NCBI RefSeq assembly: GCF_033958435.1
Contig: NC_134137.1
Span: forward strand, 122,362,001 to 122,426,000
Source: Carettochelys insculpta
Lineage: Eukaryota > Chordata > Testudines > Carettochelyidae
Direction: 5' to 3'
Length of the DNA: 64,000 nucleotides
Shown: positions 12,770-22,498 of the stretch, one piece after another
Layout: the number at the start of each line of letters is the position of its first letter
How positions within the stretch are numbered: the first letter of the stretch is position 1
Position numbers and translations under genes: made by a program
The notes under the pieces: generated by a model
Told to the model about the DNA's origin: nothing
Database searches by the model: none
What the model saw: the letters and a program-made list of their open reading frames with translations, nothing else

Positions 12770-13833
12770 CAGTGGTACCCAACCTTTTCCAGAGGGGGAC
12801 CAATTTTGACAATTCAGGAAGACTTGGTGACCCCAGGCAATTCAAAAACAGGGATGGGGTGGGGAGAACAGAGCCATAATTAGTTAAATTTGTGCCTGAG
12901 GCAAGAATATAGAATTGCGCCCCCTCATGTTTATATAATCATAGTAGTTATTTCATATAAAAAGGGGGTAATGCATTAATAATAGTAAAATAATAACACT
13001 ATGTCTATTATAGTTCATTATTATTTTATTATTAGAGTTGATCTGAGTTGTGGAAAGACCCTCATATCAAAACTGCTCCCTCCTACTTGCCCAGCTTAAA
13101 CCCCACACTCAGAGGCTGGAGGAGCTGGGGGGGAATCACACTCAGGAGCTAGGGGGTCACATGCAGGGACTGGGGGGGTCACGTGCAGAGGCTGGGGGGG
13201 TTGGGCAGCTGGGGGAAACACACTCAAGGGATGGGGGTCACACTCAGGAGCTTCAGGGAGTCACACTCTAGGGATGGAGAGTTGGAGTGCCTGGGGGGAG
13301 TCACACTCAGGGGCTGAGGGGGGTTGAGGGGCCACACTCAAGGACGGGGGGGTCACATTCAGGGACTGGGAGAGTTGGGGGGCTGGAGGAGTCACACCCT
13401 GGGGCACCTAGGGGAGTAACACTCAGGCTGGGGCAGGCTGGGAGAGTCACACTCAGCATCTGGAGGGGCTGGGTGAGTCACACTCAGCACCCGGGGAGAG
13501 ATACAAACAAAAAAATGAAAACTGACAAATCAGCTACATAGAACAGAAGTGGGGGCAAAATGGGGAAATAGAGGAGGGGGGATGAGAATTACTTACTGCA
13601 AGAGTCTGTTAAGTGGCTTGCCTGAGATGGCTATGAATATCAAAGATGGAGAAGCTGTCTTTGTAATGTGTAATTGCTTCTCTATTTATAGAGAGAGCTA
13701 CTCGTTGGGGCAGCTTCAAGGAGCTGCAAATGGCTTCTTTAAGAGCCATATCGAGCTCCAAGCTCCTGGCGACCCTTAACAAATCTTATCGCGACCCATG
13801 TTTGGGTCCCAACCCATAGATTGAGTATTGCTG
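12770..13833. mobile_element. Nested non-autonomous hAT in the larger hAT
   Basis: The left end CAGTGGTACCCAACCTTTT and right end GGGTCCCAACCCATAGATTG are inverted-type hAT termini. The insertion is flanked by GTCTTAGC and ATCTTAGC (7 of 8 identical), an 8-bp target duplication typical of hAT. It splits the transposase C-terminal domain of the host element. The interior is noncoding and carries the minisatellite at 13085-13500. Confidence 0.75.
13085..13500. repeat. GC-rich minisatellite (GGGGGTCACACTCAGG-type)
   Basis: Degenerate tandem units built around GGGGGTCACACTCAGGGGCT recur across about 400 bp with variable spacing (roughly 25-40 bp). The open frames through it (His/Thr/Gly/Gln-rich) are a by-product of the repeat. 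Confidence 0.75.
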
Positions 13834-14403
13834 ATCTTAGCAAATGGCTGAACAAAAAGCAGGACTGTAGGTGCTAAAGTTTTGCATGGTTGTTTTTGAG
13901 TGCAATTATGAAACAACAACAAAAAATATCCTACTTTATACTTTCAGGATAGACAGTGCCCTATAGTATTTGTATGTGGTGAACTGAAAAATACTAATTA
14001 TTTTGTTTCCCATTTTACAGTGCAAATATTTATAACAATATAAAGTAAGTACTGTGTATTTTGACTTCTGTGCTGTAAATGAAATCAATGTATTTGAAAA
14101 TGTATAAAAACATCAAAAATATTTAATAAATTCCAATTGCCATTCTACTGTTTAACAATACAATTAAAACTGCTATTCATTGCAATTATTTTTAATCCTG
14201 TTTATTTTTTTTAGTTAATTATATGAGTTAACACCAGTTAACTGACAATCCTAGAATTAAACCATAAAAAGCGTGATTTGCACTTGCTGTCATAAAATGA
14301 CCAATCTAAACCAATGGCTGAAATAAGAAACCATTTTGAAATACCTTCCAAGACAAGCAAGTTTTCAAAGATTGTAAATGTTGTATGCAGCATTATTTTA
14401 GCT

Positions 14404-15185
14404 ATTTTAGTCCCAAGGTACTAGAGAAACAAGGTGGGTAAAGTAATTATTCTTATTGGACCAACTTCTGTTGGGGAGACAAATAAGTTTACATGGAGCT
14501 CTGTGTGAGTTCATTCAAGAGCACAATGATTGCTTTTTCACCCAGACAGTTGTTATTAGCGCATTTAGTGCATTGGATGAAGTATACCACATGTTGTGAT
14601 AAACCTGTAACAACTACTGTGGGTTAAACAAGATAATCACTATTGCTCTTCAATGAACTCACAAAGGAAAATGATAAAACACAGAAACACCATATTGCCT
14701 TTGGGTAAACATTTTTCACAAAGCCATCACCTTACTTCTTCCTTCTCATCATCAAAGGAAATCTACACTGTACCTTCAAAAGACAAACCTGAGGGCTTAA
14801 ATGCACGAGTTTACCAGACACTAAAAATCATGGACTGAACAGAGCCTCTGGATTTACGGCTTATTACTACAAGCTAAAATCCACTAAGATTCCTCTTACT
14901 GCAAGCCGTACCACCCCCAACACTCACACCTCTGCTGCCCCCCCCCCCCCCCCCCACTACTGGTGAGATGTTAACAAGCCACTTCACTTTGAACGGTCCC
15001 TTGAAATATGTGTTAACTACTTATGTGAAACAATCTGCTTCACCTTGTATTTATCTGATACTCTCAGTACATTTCTGAGACCTGAAGAAGAGCTCTGCAT
15101 AAGCTCAAAAGCTTGTCCCTCACCAGCAGAAGTCGACTAGATAAAACGTAGTAGAAGGACAAGGTGGGTGAAGTAAAGGCTGTAA
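14404..15185. mobile_element. Penelope-like element relic, second family, internally inverted
   Basis: Minus-strand translation of about 14600-14510 reads HVVYFIQCTKCANNNCLGE, the start of a GIY-YIG domain of Penelope-like elements. The next part of the same domain, LNSSMNSQ-like then RKMIKHRNTILPLGKHFSQS, is on the plus strand from 14640. The element is therefore inverted about its middle. The right tail (15080-15185) holds the family's 3' end with CTGAAGAAGAGCTCTGC, then CTCAAAAGCTTGTC. The left end at 14404-14500 is the same tail in reverse orientation. The coding frame is broken. A poly-C run lies at 14939-14956. Confidence 0.7.
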
Positions 15186-16581
15186 CAAAAAAAAAACAAA
15201 CCATAACTCCGCTCTTCACAGTCAGATCATAAAAAGAATAATTCCAAGCAGTTTTGTACTATATATATATTGTTTAACACAGATAGAGATGCTATATTTT
15301 GTTTTCAGAAAAGCTGTATCAGCAGCTTTAAGGAGGATTATTCTCCCCTACTGCTTTCTTAAAAGGAGATTAGTTCAGACTTTCTTTCACTGTAATGAAC
15401 CTTGTAAGGATCAGAAACACGGCATTGATTTCAAAGATAAAAAATTGTAAGGTCATTCTAAAGGCTAAACAAATAGTTTCATGGAAACACTGCTCAGGTG
15501 TTCATTAGCAGAAGCAGGGGGAAAACTGTAGTCGTTAATCATAAAAGCTAGAGTGTGACTAAGTATTGGGCATAATACTGCTTTCTACCAAATTCACATG
15601 CATAAAATGTTTCAAGGAAGCTCCATAACAGTGTATAATTCCCTTCTCCCCTGCCCAAACAAAAAGCATTGGTCAGGCAAGGTAATTAAGATTAGAATGC
15701 AACCCTGTGTCTGAACATTAAATGAGTCCTTACTGGACAGTGAATTGTACTGATTGCTAGAGGAGAGACTTGTTATTAAGTTATTCATTTGTATTAATAA
15801 TTAACACTCAACCCCTTCTAGTTTTGCACATAATCTGTATACTCAGGTGTTCCTATAACAGTTTCCCAGAAGCCCTCATCTTCCCCTTCCTCCCATACAG
15901 CTCGTTGTTTGTTACAAACAGGGATCTGCAATGCCTTGTCATCATTTAGACAGTGAGTGTGCAACAGCAGAAAATGTCTGTTTCATTACATGTTTATAGA
16001 TATTATTCAGAGACTGATTTTGAAGCAGGAGCCATCCAAGTGTAAAGATTATCTGATCCCTTTGCAGAACAGAAGACCATAAATACAGAATATTTCCAAC
16101 TCAAAACATATATTCAGATAATCGTGGGAATTTTCATATTTTAAAATGATCTAATAATTATAAACATCCTCTTTCAAGTATAATATTTAACACCTGCTCT
16201 CCAGAGTTGCTCTGACATCATGAATTGTCAAGTTTGAAATTTAAATGAAAGTATCTACAAAAATATAGTTACATTTTAAAGAAAATCAGTCTCCTCAAAT
16301 CATTATTAAGTGTCTGAATATCACATGGCATTTGGACACAGTTAGTAAACAGATCTATCATCCCCAAAGCATTCCCAAACATGCTTCACTGTAAAGTTCC
16401 AAAATTTAATTTATGATAGATTCAGTGAATTATTTTATATGATTTCCTGGAGGTACAACACTAGAACCTCAACATGGATCACAAAGAATACCCCACTCGC
16501 TTTTCTCAGAAAAAGGTAAATGAATTAACTGAAATGCCAAGCGGAGGTCCAAAAACCTCACAAGAAATCTCTGTACTCTAG
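15186..16581. other. AT-rich intronic DNA, no recognised feature
   Basis: No repeat ends, RNA or coding signature were recognised. The stretch is long, AT-rich and without obvious insertions, so it could hold conserved intronic regulatory sequence, but nothing here shows that directly. Confidence 0.4.
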
Positions 16582-16934
16582 TGTGGAGGTTCTCAAACCT
16601 GAGGTGATGGGGTTGCATGGGGGGAGAGGGTACCAGACATGTGACCCTGTCCTGTCCCCTCCCCAACTCTGCTATTCCCATGTCCGCCCATCCCTACCCC
16701 TGCTCTGCCTCCACCTGCTGTTTCTGGACCATAGGGGGTAGTCCCCTCCTCCACACTCAGTATGGCGGGCCCTAGGAGTAGAGTGAGCTAAGAAGCTCAC
16801 ACTGATCGCATGCTGTGCCGCTCCAGGGGAAGCCCCGGCACCCATTGGAAGTAACTTGGTGCAGAGCTGACAGTGAGTGCAGGGGAATGCTGGGGAGGCA
16901 TGTGACCTCATGTGCACACACCATGAGTCACCTA
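16582..16934. mobile_element. hAT-like repeat fragment
   Basis: It begins GGAGGTTCTCAAACCTGAGG, a typical hAT-like terminus in reptile repeats. The right end is not clear because the next repeat starts immediately. The open frames on either strand have no domain similarity. Confidence 0.5.
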
Positions 16935-17581
16935 TGTCTCAAACTGTAGTCAGTGGACCACCAGTGCTCTGTGAGCTCCATTCAGGTGGTCTGAGGATAG
17001 TTCCCTCTCAGGTGCATGCCTGGGTGGCCACACATGAAACAATGTAGGGCTGCTCAACTAATTAGTGGCTCGCAGGAGTGGTTCCACTAACTAGGTGTCT
17101 GGACCGTCACATGTAATGTGAAGTGATGACCCTGAAGGGGAATAAAGGACAGGTAGGAGGGGACAATGGAGTGAGGTGAGAGAAACAGAAGGTAAGCAGG
17201 GAGCAGTGGGGTGGGAAGAGAAGGTGGTGGGGACTTGTGACGTGCAGGGCTGCAGTGGCCAAAGAGACAACTTTCCCAAGCTCCAGGGCTGTGGCTGCCA
17301 GGAAGAGATGGCCCTCCTTCCCAGCCTCAACTCTGTGGCTACTGTAGGCTACGGGGGAGGCTCCTACTGATATTAAAAATATGAGTTGTGTGCTTTTATT
17401 TGTAGAACAAAAGAAAAAGAATTAATTATTGTTAAAGGTTTTTTGTACAGGCACTTTTATCCAAATGCTTTACAATAATTAGCTAATGGTACAAACAACA
17501 TTAGAAAATATTAAGTGGTACACTGATCCTCCACAACAATTTTCAAGTGGTTCCCCCCCAAAAAAAACTTTGAGCACCATG
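16935..17581. mobile_element. hAT-like non-autonomous element
   Basis: The left part CTCAAACTGTAGTCAGTGGA, followed by CCACCAGTGCTC, and the right end AAAAACTTTGAGCACCAT match a turtle hAT-type repeat I recognise (a CAAACTGTGG start and a TTTGAGAACCA end). The interior holds GCAGGCACTTTTAT and AGTGGTTCC blocks belonging to the same family. It is noncoding. Confidence 0.65.
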
Positions 17582-17624
17582 GATCTAACCCAGTTTATAC
17601 AATGTTTTGTAATTGTTTTTATAA

Positions 17625-17835
17625 GCAGAAGGCTTACCAATATGCTTACTAGTTAACAGGCCCTTGCCAGTTAACTCTGGCAGCTGCTAGATGCACTAAG
17701 CCAGAGCAGCCCTGGCGGCGGGACTCCAAATGCAATGAGACACCACGGCTGTGACGCACCAGGCAGTGGGACCTAGGTTAAAACAGTTAACCAGTTAAGC
17801 TTCACTATTTAACCAGCTAACTGTATCAACATCTC
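17625..17835. repeat. Repeat with GTTAACCAGTTAAG-type ends
   Basis: The words TAGTTAACAGG, CCAGTTAACTC, CAGTTAACCAGTTAAGC and AACCAGCTAACTG recur around a GC-rich core (about 17690-17770). This resembles a small DNA-transposon repeat with GTTAAC-rich ends. Exact boundaries are uncertain. Confidence 0.45.
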
Positions 17836-17936
17836 TTGACTGATCCCATTCCCATTTAAGTCAATGACTCCTTTGCCATTAACTTAAAACGGAACAAGAC
17901 TGAAGAACAGACACGAAACACTTTCTAGTAACAAAA

Positions 17937-18645
17937 GCTGCGTCTACACGTGCACGCTACTTCGAAGTAGCGGCAGTAACTTCGAAATAGCGCCCGTCAC
18001 GTCTACACGTGTTGGGCGCTATTTCGAAGTTGAAATCGACGTTAGGCGGCGAGACGTCGAAGTCACTAACCCCATGAGGGGATGGGAATAGCGCCCTACT
18101 TCGACGTTCAACATCGAAGTAGGGACGTGTAGACGATCCGCGTCCCGCAACATCGAAATAGCGGGGTCCTCCATGGCGGCCATCAGCTGGGGGGTTGAGA
18201 GATACTCTCTCTCCAGCCCTTGCGGGGCTCTGTGGTCACCGTGGGCAGCAGCCCTTAGCCCAGGGCTTCTGGCTGCTGCTGCTGCAGCTGGGGGTCCGTG
18301 CTGCATATACAGGGTCTGCAACTAGTTGTTGGCTCTGTGTATCTTGCACTGTTTAATGAAAGTGTGTCTGGGAGGGGCCCTTTAAGGGAGCGACTTGCTG
18401 TTGAGTCCGCCCCGTGACCCTGTCTGCAGCTGTGCCTGGCTCCCTTATTTCGATGTGTGCTACTTTGGCGTGTAGACGTTCCCTCGCTGCGCCTATTTCG
18501 ATGTTGGGCTGAGCAAAGTCGAAGTTGAACATCGACGTTGCTGGCCCTGGAGGACGTGTAGACGTTATTCATCGAAATAGACTATTTCGATGTCGCAACA
18601 TCGAAATAAGCTATTTCGATGTTGGCTGCACGTGTAGACGTAGCC
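17937..18645. mobile_element. 709-bp Harbinger-type MITE, copy 2 (inverted relative to copy 1)
   Basis: It starts GCTGCGTCTACACGTGCACG and ends CACGTGTAGACGTAGCC. It is the same length as the 6627-7335 element but reversed. Subterminal CTACTTCGAAGTAGC and TATTTCGATGTTG blocks repeat in both orientations. A-runs flank both ends. The minus-strand frame at 18321-18019 aligns with the plus-strand frame in copy 1 (shared GLERE and STPQLMAAM, then DPAISMLRD). Confidence 0.8.
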
Positions 18646-19171
18646 AAAAAGAAAAAAAGAAAACCGATCACTGTAATAGTGAATTTATAATACATACCTT
18701 TTAAATGTTATATAATATGTTTAAAACTCAGAAATAAACTGTTATAATAGTAAGAATGGTTTTGAAGATGCATATGTAATTGTATTTACCACCCCTCAAA
18801 AACTGAAGAAAAGACTAATAGTATTAGCCTTAAATGTAGTGCTAATGGATTAAGTAAACCTTTCCAAATGTTACCCCTACATAATAGAAGATAGGTCTAG
18901 ATCCTCAGCAGCAGCCTGAGATGCTGAAACGAGCGGTGCTGGGCGTTTCCATTATATACATTGTTTACAGTTTGGTTAAATGGCTCTCAGCAACCCCAAT
19001 ATGCAAATTTTTCTGGCACCTTTATTGCAACTAAGATTTGAATGTTGGAGATGGAAGGGCTGAACAAAAGTTATGTTGAACTTCGGCTTCAGTCCTTCAA
19101 TACTGGAGCCACGCTAGTTTGTGGAATAATTTAGAGCAGTTTCAGGGCTGTTCTAAAGTTATACCCTATAG
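18646..19171. other. Intronic DNA, no recognised feature
   Basis: AT-rich sequence with no assigned element. Confidence 0.4.
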
Positions 19172-19293
19172 CAGTGGCTCTCGATCTTTCCAGACACCTT
19201 GTACCCCTTTTGGGTATTAGGTTACATAAGACAAATCTAAGTTTCACTTCTCTTAAAAACTACTTGCTTGGAAAATCAGACATGAAAATCCAA

Positions 19294-19578
19294 ACAGAGA
19301 GGGAGCCGTGCTTGTCTATACACTATCAAAACAAAATAAATATTGAATTAACATTTCAGTTTATTTTATAATTATATGATAAGAAAGCATTATTTCAGTA
19401 GTAGTAATGTGCTATGACACTTGGATTTTTATCAAAACAAAAAGCAGTCAAGTAGCACTTTAAAGACTAGCAAAATAATAGCTATGGTCTGAAGAAGTGG
19501 GTCTGTCCCACGAAAGCTCACCTATTAAATTATTTTGCTAGTCTTTAAAGTGCTACTTGACTGCTTTTTGTTTTGATA
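19294..19578 (+). mobile_element. Penelope-tail insertion with inverted copy of flanking DNA
   Basis: After the target word AAAATCCAA comes the tail end piece (GGGAGCCGTGCTTGTCTATA to about 19335). An inverted copy of the host sequence that normally lies to the right (19336-19431) follows, and then the tail hairpin: AAGCAGTCAAGTAGCACTTT in one arm and AAAGTGCTACTTGACTGCTT in the other. The loop holds a hammerhead-like core, CTGAAGA, a GTGGG/CCCAC stem, then GAAA (19489-19515). The same tail ends the Penelope-like element at 42365-42576. Confidence 0.7.
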
Positions 19579-19672
19579 AAAATCCAAGTGTCATAGCACA
19601 CTACTACTACTGAAATAATGCTTTCTTATCATATAATTATAAAATAAACTGAAATGTTAATTCAATATTTAT
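19336..19672. repeat. Near-perfect palindrome, about 143-nt arms
   Basis: Positions 19336-19478 pair with 19672-19530 with almost no mismatch (one seen, near 19406) and no indel. The central loop is about 51 nt. The outer two-thirds of each arm is host-repeat sequence and the inner third is Penelope-tail sequence. Confidence 0.85.
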
Positions 19673-19830
19673 ATTCCAGTGTATAGTATATAGAACAATA
19701 CAAAAGTCTTTGTATTAAATTTTAGTTAGTACTGATTTCGATAGTGCTTTTAAAGCAAATTCTTGTAAAATTAGGCGATTATCTAGATCAGCTGATGTAC
19801 CACACTGGAAGACCTCTGAATACTCCCAGG

Positions 19831-20967
19831 AACATCACTGCCCTGTAGCCTGCTGCCCCACTGGGAAATTATGGCAAGAACCAGGTACCAACAAGGTACA
19901 GTGATATCCCAACCTGCCCTTATACCATGGGCTGCCAGTGACGTGGCACTGAGTTTCTGCCACTGAGGGATCATCTTTACACAAAGGATATCCTCTGTGA
20001 GTCAGGGAACCACCACAGTGACTCAAAGCAGTCAGATTCTCCACAGGCCTATACTCTATATAGTCACTTACACCAATACAAAGTATGTGTGACACACTAC
20101 CAAATCAGAATTCTTCATTCACATCAGACAAGAATCAACCCCTAATGGAGCCTGATCTTATTCCTATTACATTATAGTACATGGGAAAAATCCTTTCATT
20201 TCAGTGGGAGCAAGACTGGGCACATACATTTGCTATAAAACATTATGAGCAGTTTAGGAGTGAGGAAATAATGGTTTAGAACATCTTTCAAAACTTTGCT
20301 CAAAACACAGAGATTACAATGCATTCCCAAACTTATCACATATCATGGCAAAATATGCCTTTGTTTAAGTGTGATAGCATGCTTGTGACACATTGAAAAA
20401 ACATTTTCAGCACATTTAAACATGTAGTTGCTTCAACAATGATTACAAGTCATGTCACTATATTGAAATGTGTATAGATTGGGATGGAGTTTAAAAAAGC
20501 ACGTGTACCTGGAAATCCAGTTATAGAGACAAACCAAACGAACAAGCTTAAAATGGATATCCTGTTGAAATACTTTATATTTTAAAACATGAAATCATAA
20601 TGCAGTACATACTGTAAACATTTTAGAATGTGTTTGTTCCTTTTACTTATGATTACATCTTTCACGTTCAAGTAACCATTATGTTTTCTTGTCTCAAAAA
20701 CTAAACCCAGAGATCAGTCATTACAATGAGGACGCAAGGTGATAGAGAAAAAACTAGTTTTTACAATAAAGTCTTCAAGCCAACAAAACCGAAAACCAGC
20801 TCTGCAATCTCTATAAACTAATGTCAGGAGAAAGGGAAATACAACATACTTTCCCATGTTGGAATGTAAACATCCATGCAAGCAACAACCATTCCCTAAT
20901 ACACACAACCAAGACCTTAAAAAAGTAATATTTTCCAATCTCTCTACTGACAATGTCATCCCCACAC
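19831..20967. other. Intronic DNA, mostly unassigned
   Basis: A fragment at about 20140-20225 (GGAGCCTGATCTTATTCC, then TTTCAGTGGGAGCAAGACTG) resembles an old sauropsid repeat. Nothing else is recognised. Confidence 0.35.
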
Positions 20968-20978
20968 TGAGAACTTTA

Positions 20979-21160
20979 ACACAGAGGTAGCTGTGTTAGC
21001 CTGTACTCCAACAAAACAAAGCAGCAGAAATGTGGCACTTTAAAGACTAACAAAATGATTTATTCCATGATGAGCTTTCTTGGGACAGACCCACTTCTTC
21101 TTGATCTGAAGTGGGCCTGTCCCACGAAACCTCATCACCAAATAAATCAGTTTGTTAGTC
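20979..21160. mobile_element. Penelope-tail hairpin insertion with 11-bp target duplication
   Basis: TGAGAACTTTA flanks both sides (20968-20978 and 21161-21171). Inside, GGCACTTTAAAGACTAACAA and GTGGGACAGACCC-like text is followed by its reverse complement (GTGGGCCTGTCCCACGAAAC), giving a hairpin of the tail family. The outer GTAGCTGTGTTAGCCTGTA is the family's other end. Confidence 0.75.
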
Positions 21161-21171
21161 TGAGAACTTTA

Positions 21172-21600
21172 GTTAGAGATTCCCAGCTCTACTCTAAATG
21201 CTAACTTCAAAGCTTCCCTTAGTTTGAAAACTGCAACCATAAACAAAATTAATGAAACAGCAATGATCTCCCAAAGGAGGTGATATGAGGAATAATTAAC
21301 CAGCTCCTCTCCATTGCAGAGAGAGAGAAAAAGGAATAGGAAGAAGCTGTGTGCAGGGGGACTGAGGGCAAGGGATGTGTGTAGATAGAGAGGACAGAGA
21401 AAAATGAGGATCAGAAGCCTGTAAGTAAGCAAAAAAGGGAATGTATGGCATGAAGTTTACATCTACATGATCACTGTTCGAAAAAGGGGTGTCCAAGGGA
21501 GAGTGAGCATGCGGAAAATAGGTGCAGTCTGGGGAATAAATGAACAGTGTGAGAGGTGTGTAGATGGGGTAAGAGTGCAGGGACACAGAGGAGATGAGTT
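21172..21600. other. Intron 1 sequence just downstream of the island
   Basis: Purine-rich, intermediate-GC sequence (GAGAGAGAAAAAGG near 21320). No element or gene is recognised. Confidence 0.4.
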
Positions 21601-21985
21601 AAGTCTAGGAGGGGCAGGCAGGGCAGGGTGTGGAAGTGCTGGGTGTTGAAGACGGGACACAGCAGAGGGCTGGAGGTGCAGGAGTCCTCGGGGGGGCAGC
21701 AAAGCAGAGGGCTGGACTGTGGGGTGCCTCGAGGATGGGGAAGCTGAGGGCTGAGGGTAAAGAGCAGGAGGGAGCAGCAGAGAAGAGGCTGTGGGGATGG
21801 GAGCCCGCAGCCGGGACAGCAAAGGGCTGGGGGCAAAGGCACCCCGAGGAGGGGGCAGCAGAGCAGAGGCTGGGGGTGTGGGGAGCCCTGAGGCGCGGGC
21901 AGGCCGTGAGCGCCCCGCGCAGCGGCAGGGCTGAGGGCAGGGGCCGAGCCCCAGGCGGCGCTGCAGCGCCGAGGCACAGGCGCGG

Positions 21986-21996
21986 ACCCACCTTTC
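21986..21996 (-). other. Splice donor of SH3RF3 exon 1
   Basis: On the minus strand the sequence reads GAAAG followed by GTGGGT. The junction falls exactly after codon 169 (phase 0). It comes just where similarity to the family linker stops and proline-rich, non-homologous translation begins. Confidence 0.85.
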
Positions 21997-22498
21997 CCAG
22001 CAGGGCGCTCCGGCTGGCGGCGGCCGCGCTGGGGGAGCCGGTGGCCGCCGCGGGCTGATAGACTGGCGACGCCGCCGAGTCGCTTCCTCCGCTGCTGCCG
22101 GGCAGGGCGGTTGCCGCCGCAGCTGCGCTGCCCTGCGCTGGGGGGCTGCCGCTGCCGGCCCGGGGCCGCTGGCGGATGCCGTCCAGGAGGCGGACCAGCA
22201 GGATGTTGGCGGGCAGCTCGTCCACCCCGCAGCCCACCAGGATGCGGCACTCGGGGCAGCGCAGCTCGTGGCGGGAGCTGACGATGCTCTCGAGGCAGCG
22301 GCGGCAGAAGGTGTGCTGGCAGGGCAGCGCCTTGGCCGTGGTGTCCAGCCGCTCCAGGCACACGGAGCACTCCAGCAAGTCCAGCAGGGACGACTCGTCC
22401 ATCGCCGCCGCCGCCGCGCCGCCTCCCCGCCGCGCCTCCGCTCCCCGCTTGGCCGCGGCTGCCTCGAGCGCGCCCCGCCGGGACGCCCCTAGGAGCAT
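21992..22498 (-). CDS. SH3RF3: SH3RF3 exon 1 (RING-type E3 ubiquitin ligase, N-terminal coding exon)
   Basis: The exon encodes the first 169 residues of SH3RF3 (POSH2), a cytoplasmic scaffold and E3 ubiquitin ligase with an N-terminal RING and several SH3 domains in the POSH family. A complete C3HC4 RING is visible: C44, C47, C60, H62, C65, C68, C81 and C84. It starts in the segment [15 protein letters not shown] and is followed by the conserved block [20 protein letters not shown] and a Ser/Ala/Gly-rich linker. The start is the ATG at 22498, which directly follows an in-frame TAG; MLLGAS matches my memory of the human N-terminus. A second ATG, M33 at 22402, has the better Kozak context. The exon ends in phase 0 at AAAG followed by donor GTGGGT. 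The frame stays open past the donor to 21605, but that part is intron. The SH3 exons must lie beyond position 1. SH3RF1 is less likely because of DTTAK and [10 protein letters not shown]. Confidence 0.93.

Larger units (their letters stand above)
11475..14253. mobile_element. hAT transposon relic with long inverted termini
   Basis: The ends TAGGACTGTCAAAC and GACAATCCTA are inverted. Extended subterminal sequence is also inverted between the halves: the 11620-12060 side mirrors the 12560-14110 side. Both halves carry, for example, complementary GTTTTACATTG-like and CTGTTCTCACTTTC-like blocks. Flanking ATATTAAA and GAATTAAA could be a decayed 8-bp target duplication. The middle carries hAT transposase pieces on both strands, and a second hAT is nested at 12770-13833. 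I recognise this family from turtle genomes. Confidence 0.75.
19172..19830. mobile_element. hAT-like element interrupted by a Penelope-type insertion
   Basis: It begins GCAGTGGCTCTCGATCTTTC and continues with TTGTACCCCTTTTGGG and AAACTACTTGCTTGG blocks that match a turtle hAT-like repeat. The right portion (GTGTATAGTATATAGAAC, then GATGTACCACACTGGAAGAC) resumes after the palindrome. The host repeat is broken at AAAATCCAA, which appears on both sides of the insertion (19285-19293 and 19579-19587). Confidence 0.65.

Noticed and set aside
13050..13541. Gly/Thr/His/Gln-rich repeat protein frames
   Set aside because: They are translations of the minisatellite inside a nested hAT element, with no stable repeat unit in protein terms.
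21605..21991. Continuation of the SH3RF3 frame beyond residue 169 (Pro/Ser/Leu-rich)
   Set aside because: It follows a strong GTGGGT donor, has no similarity to SH3RF proteins and is a composition artefact of the CpG island.
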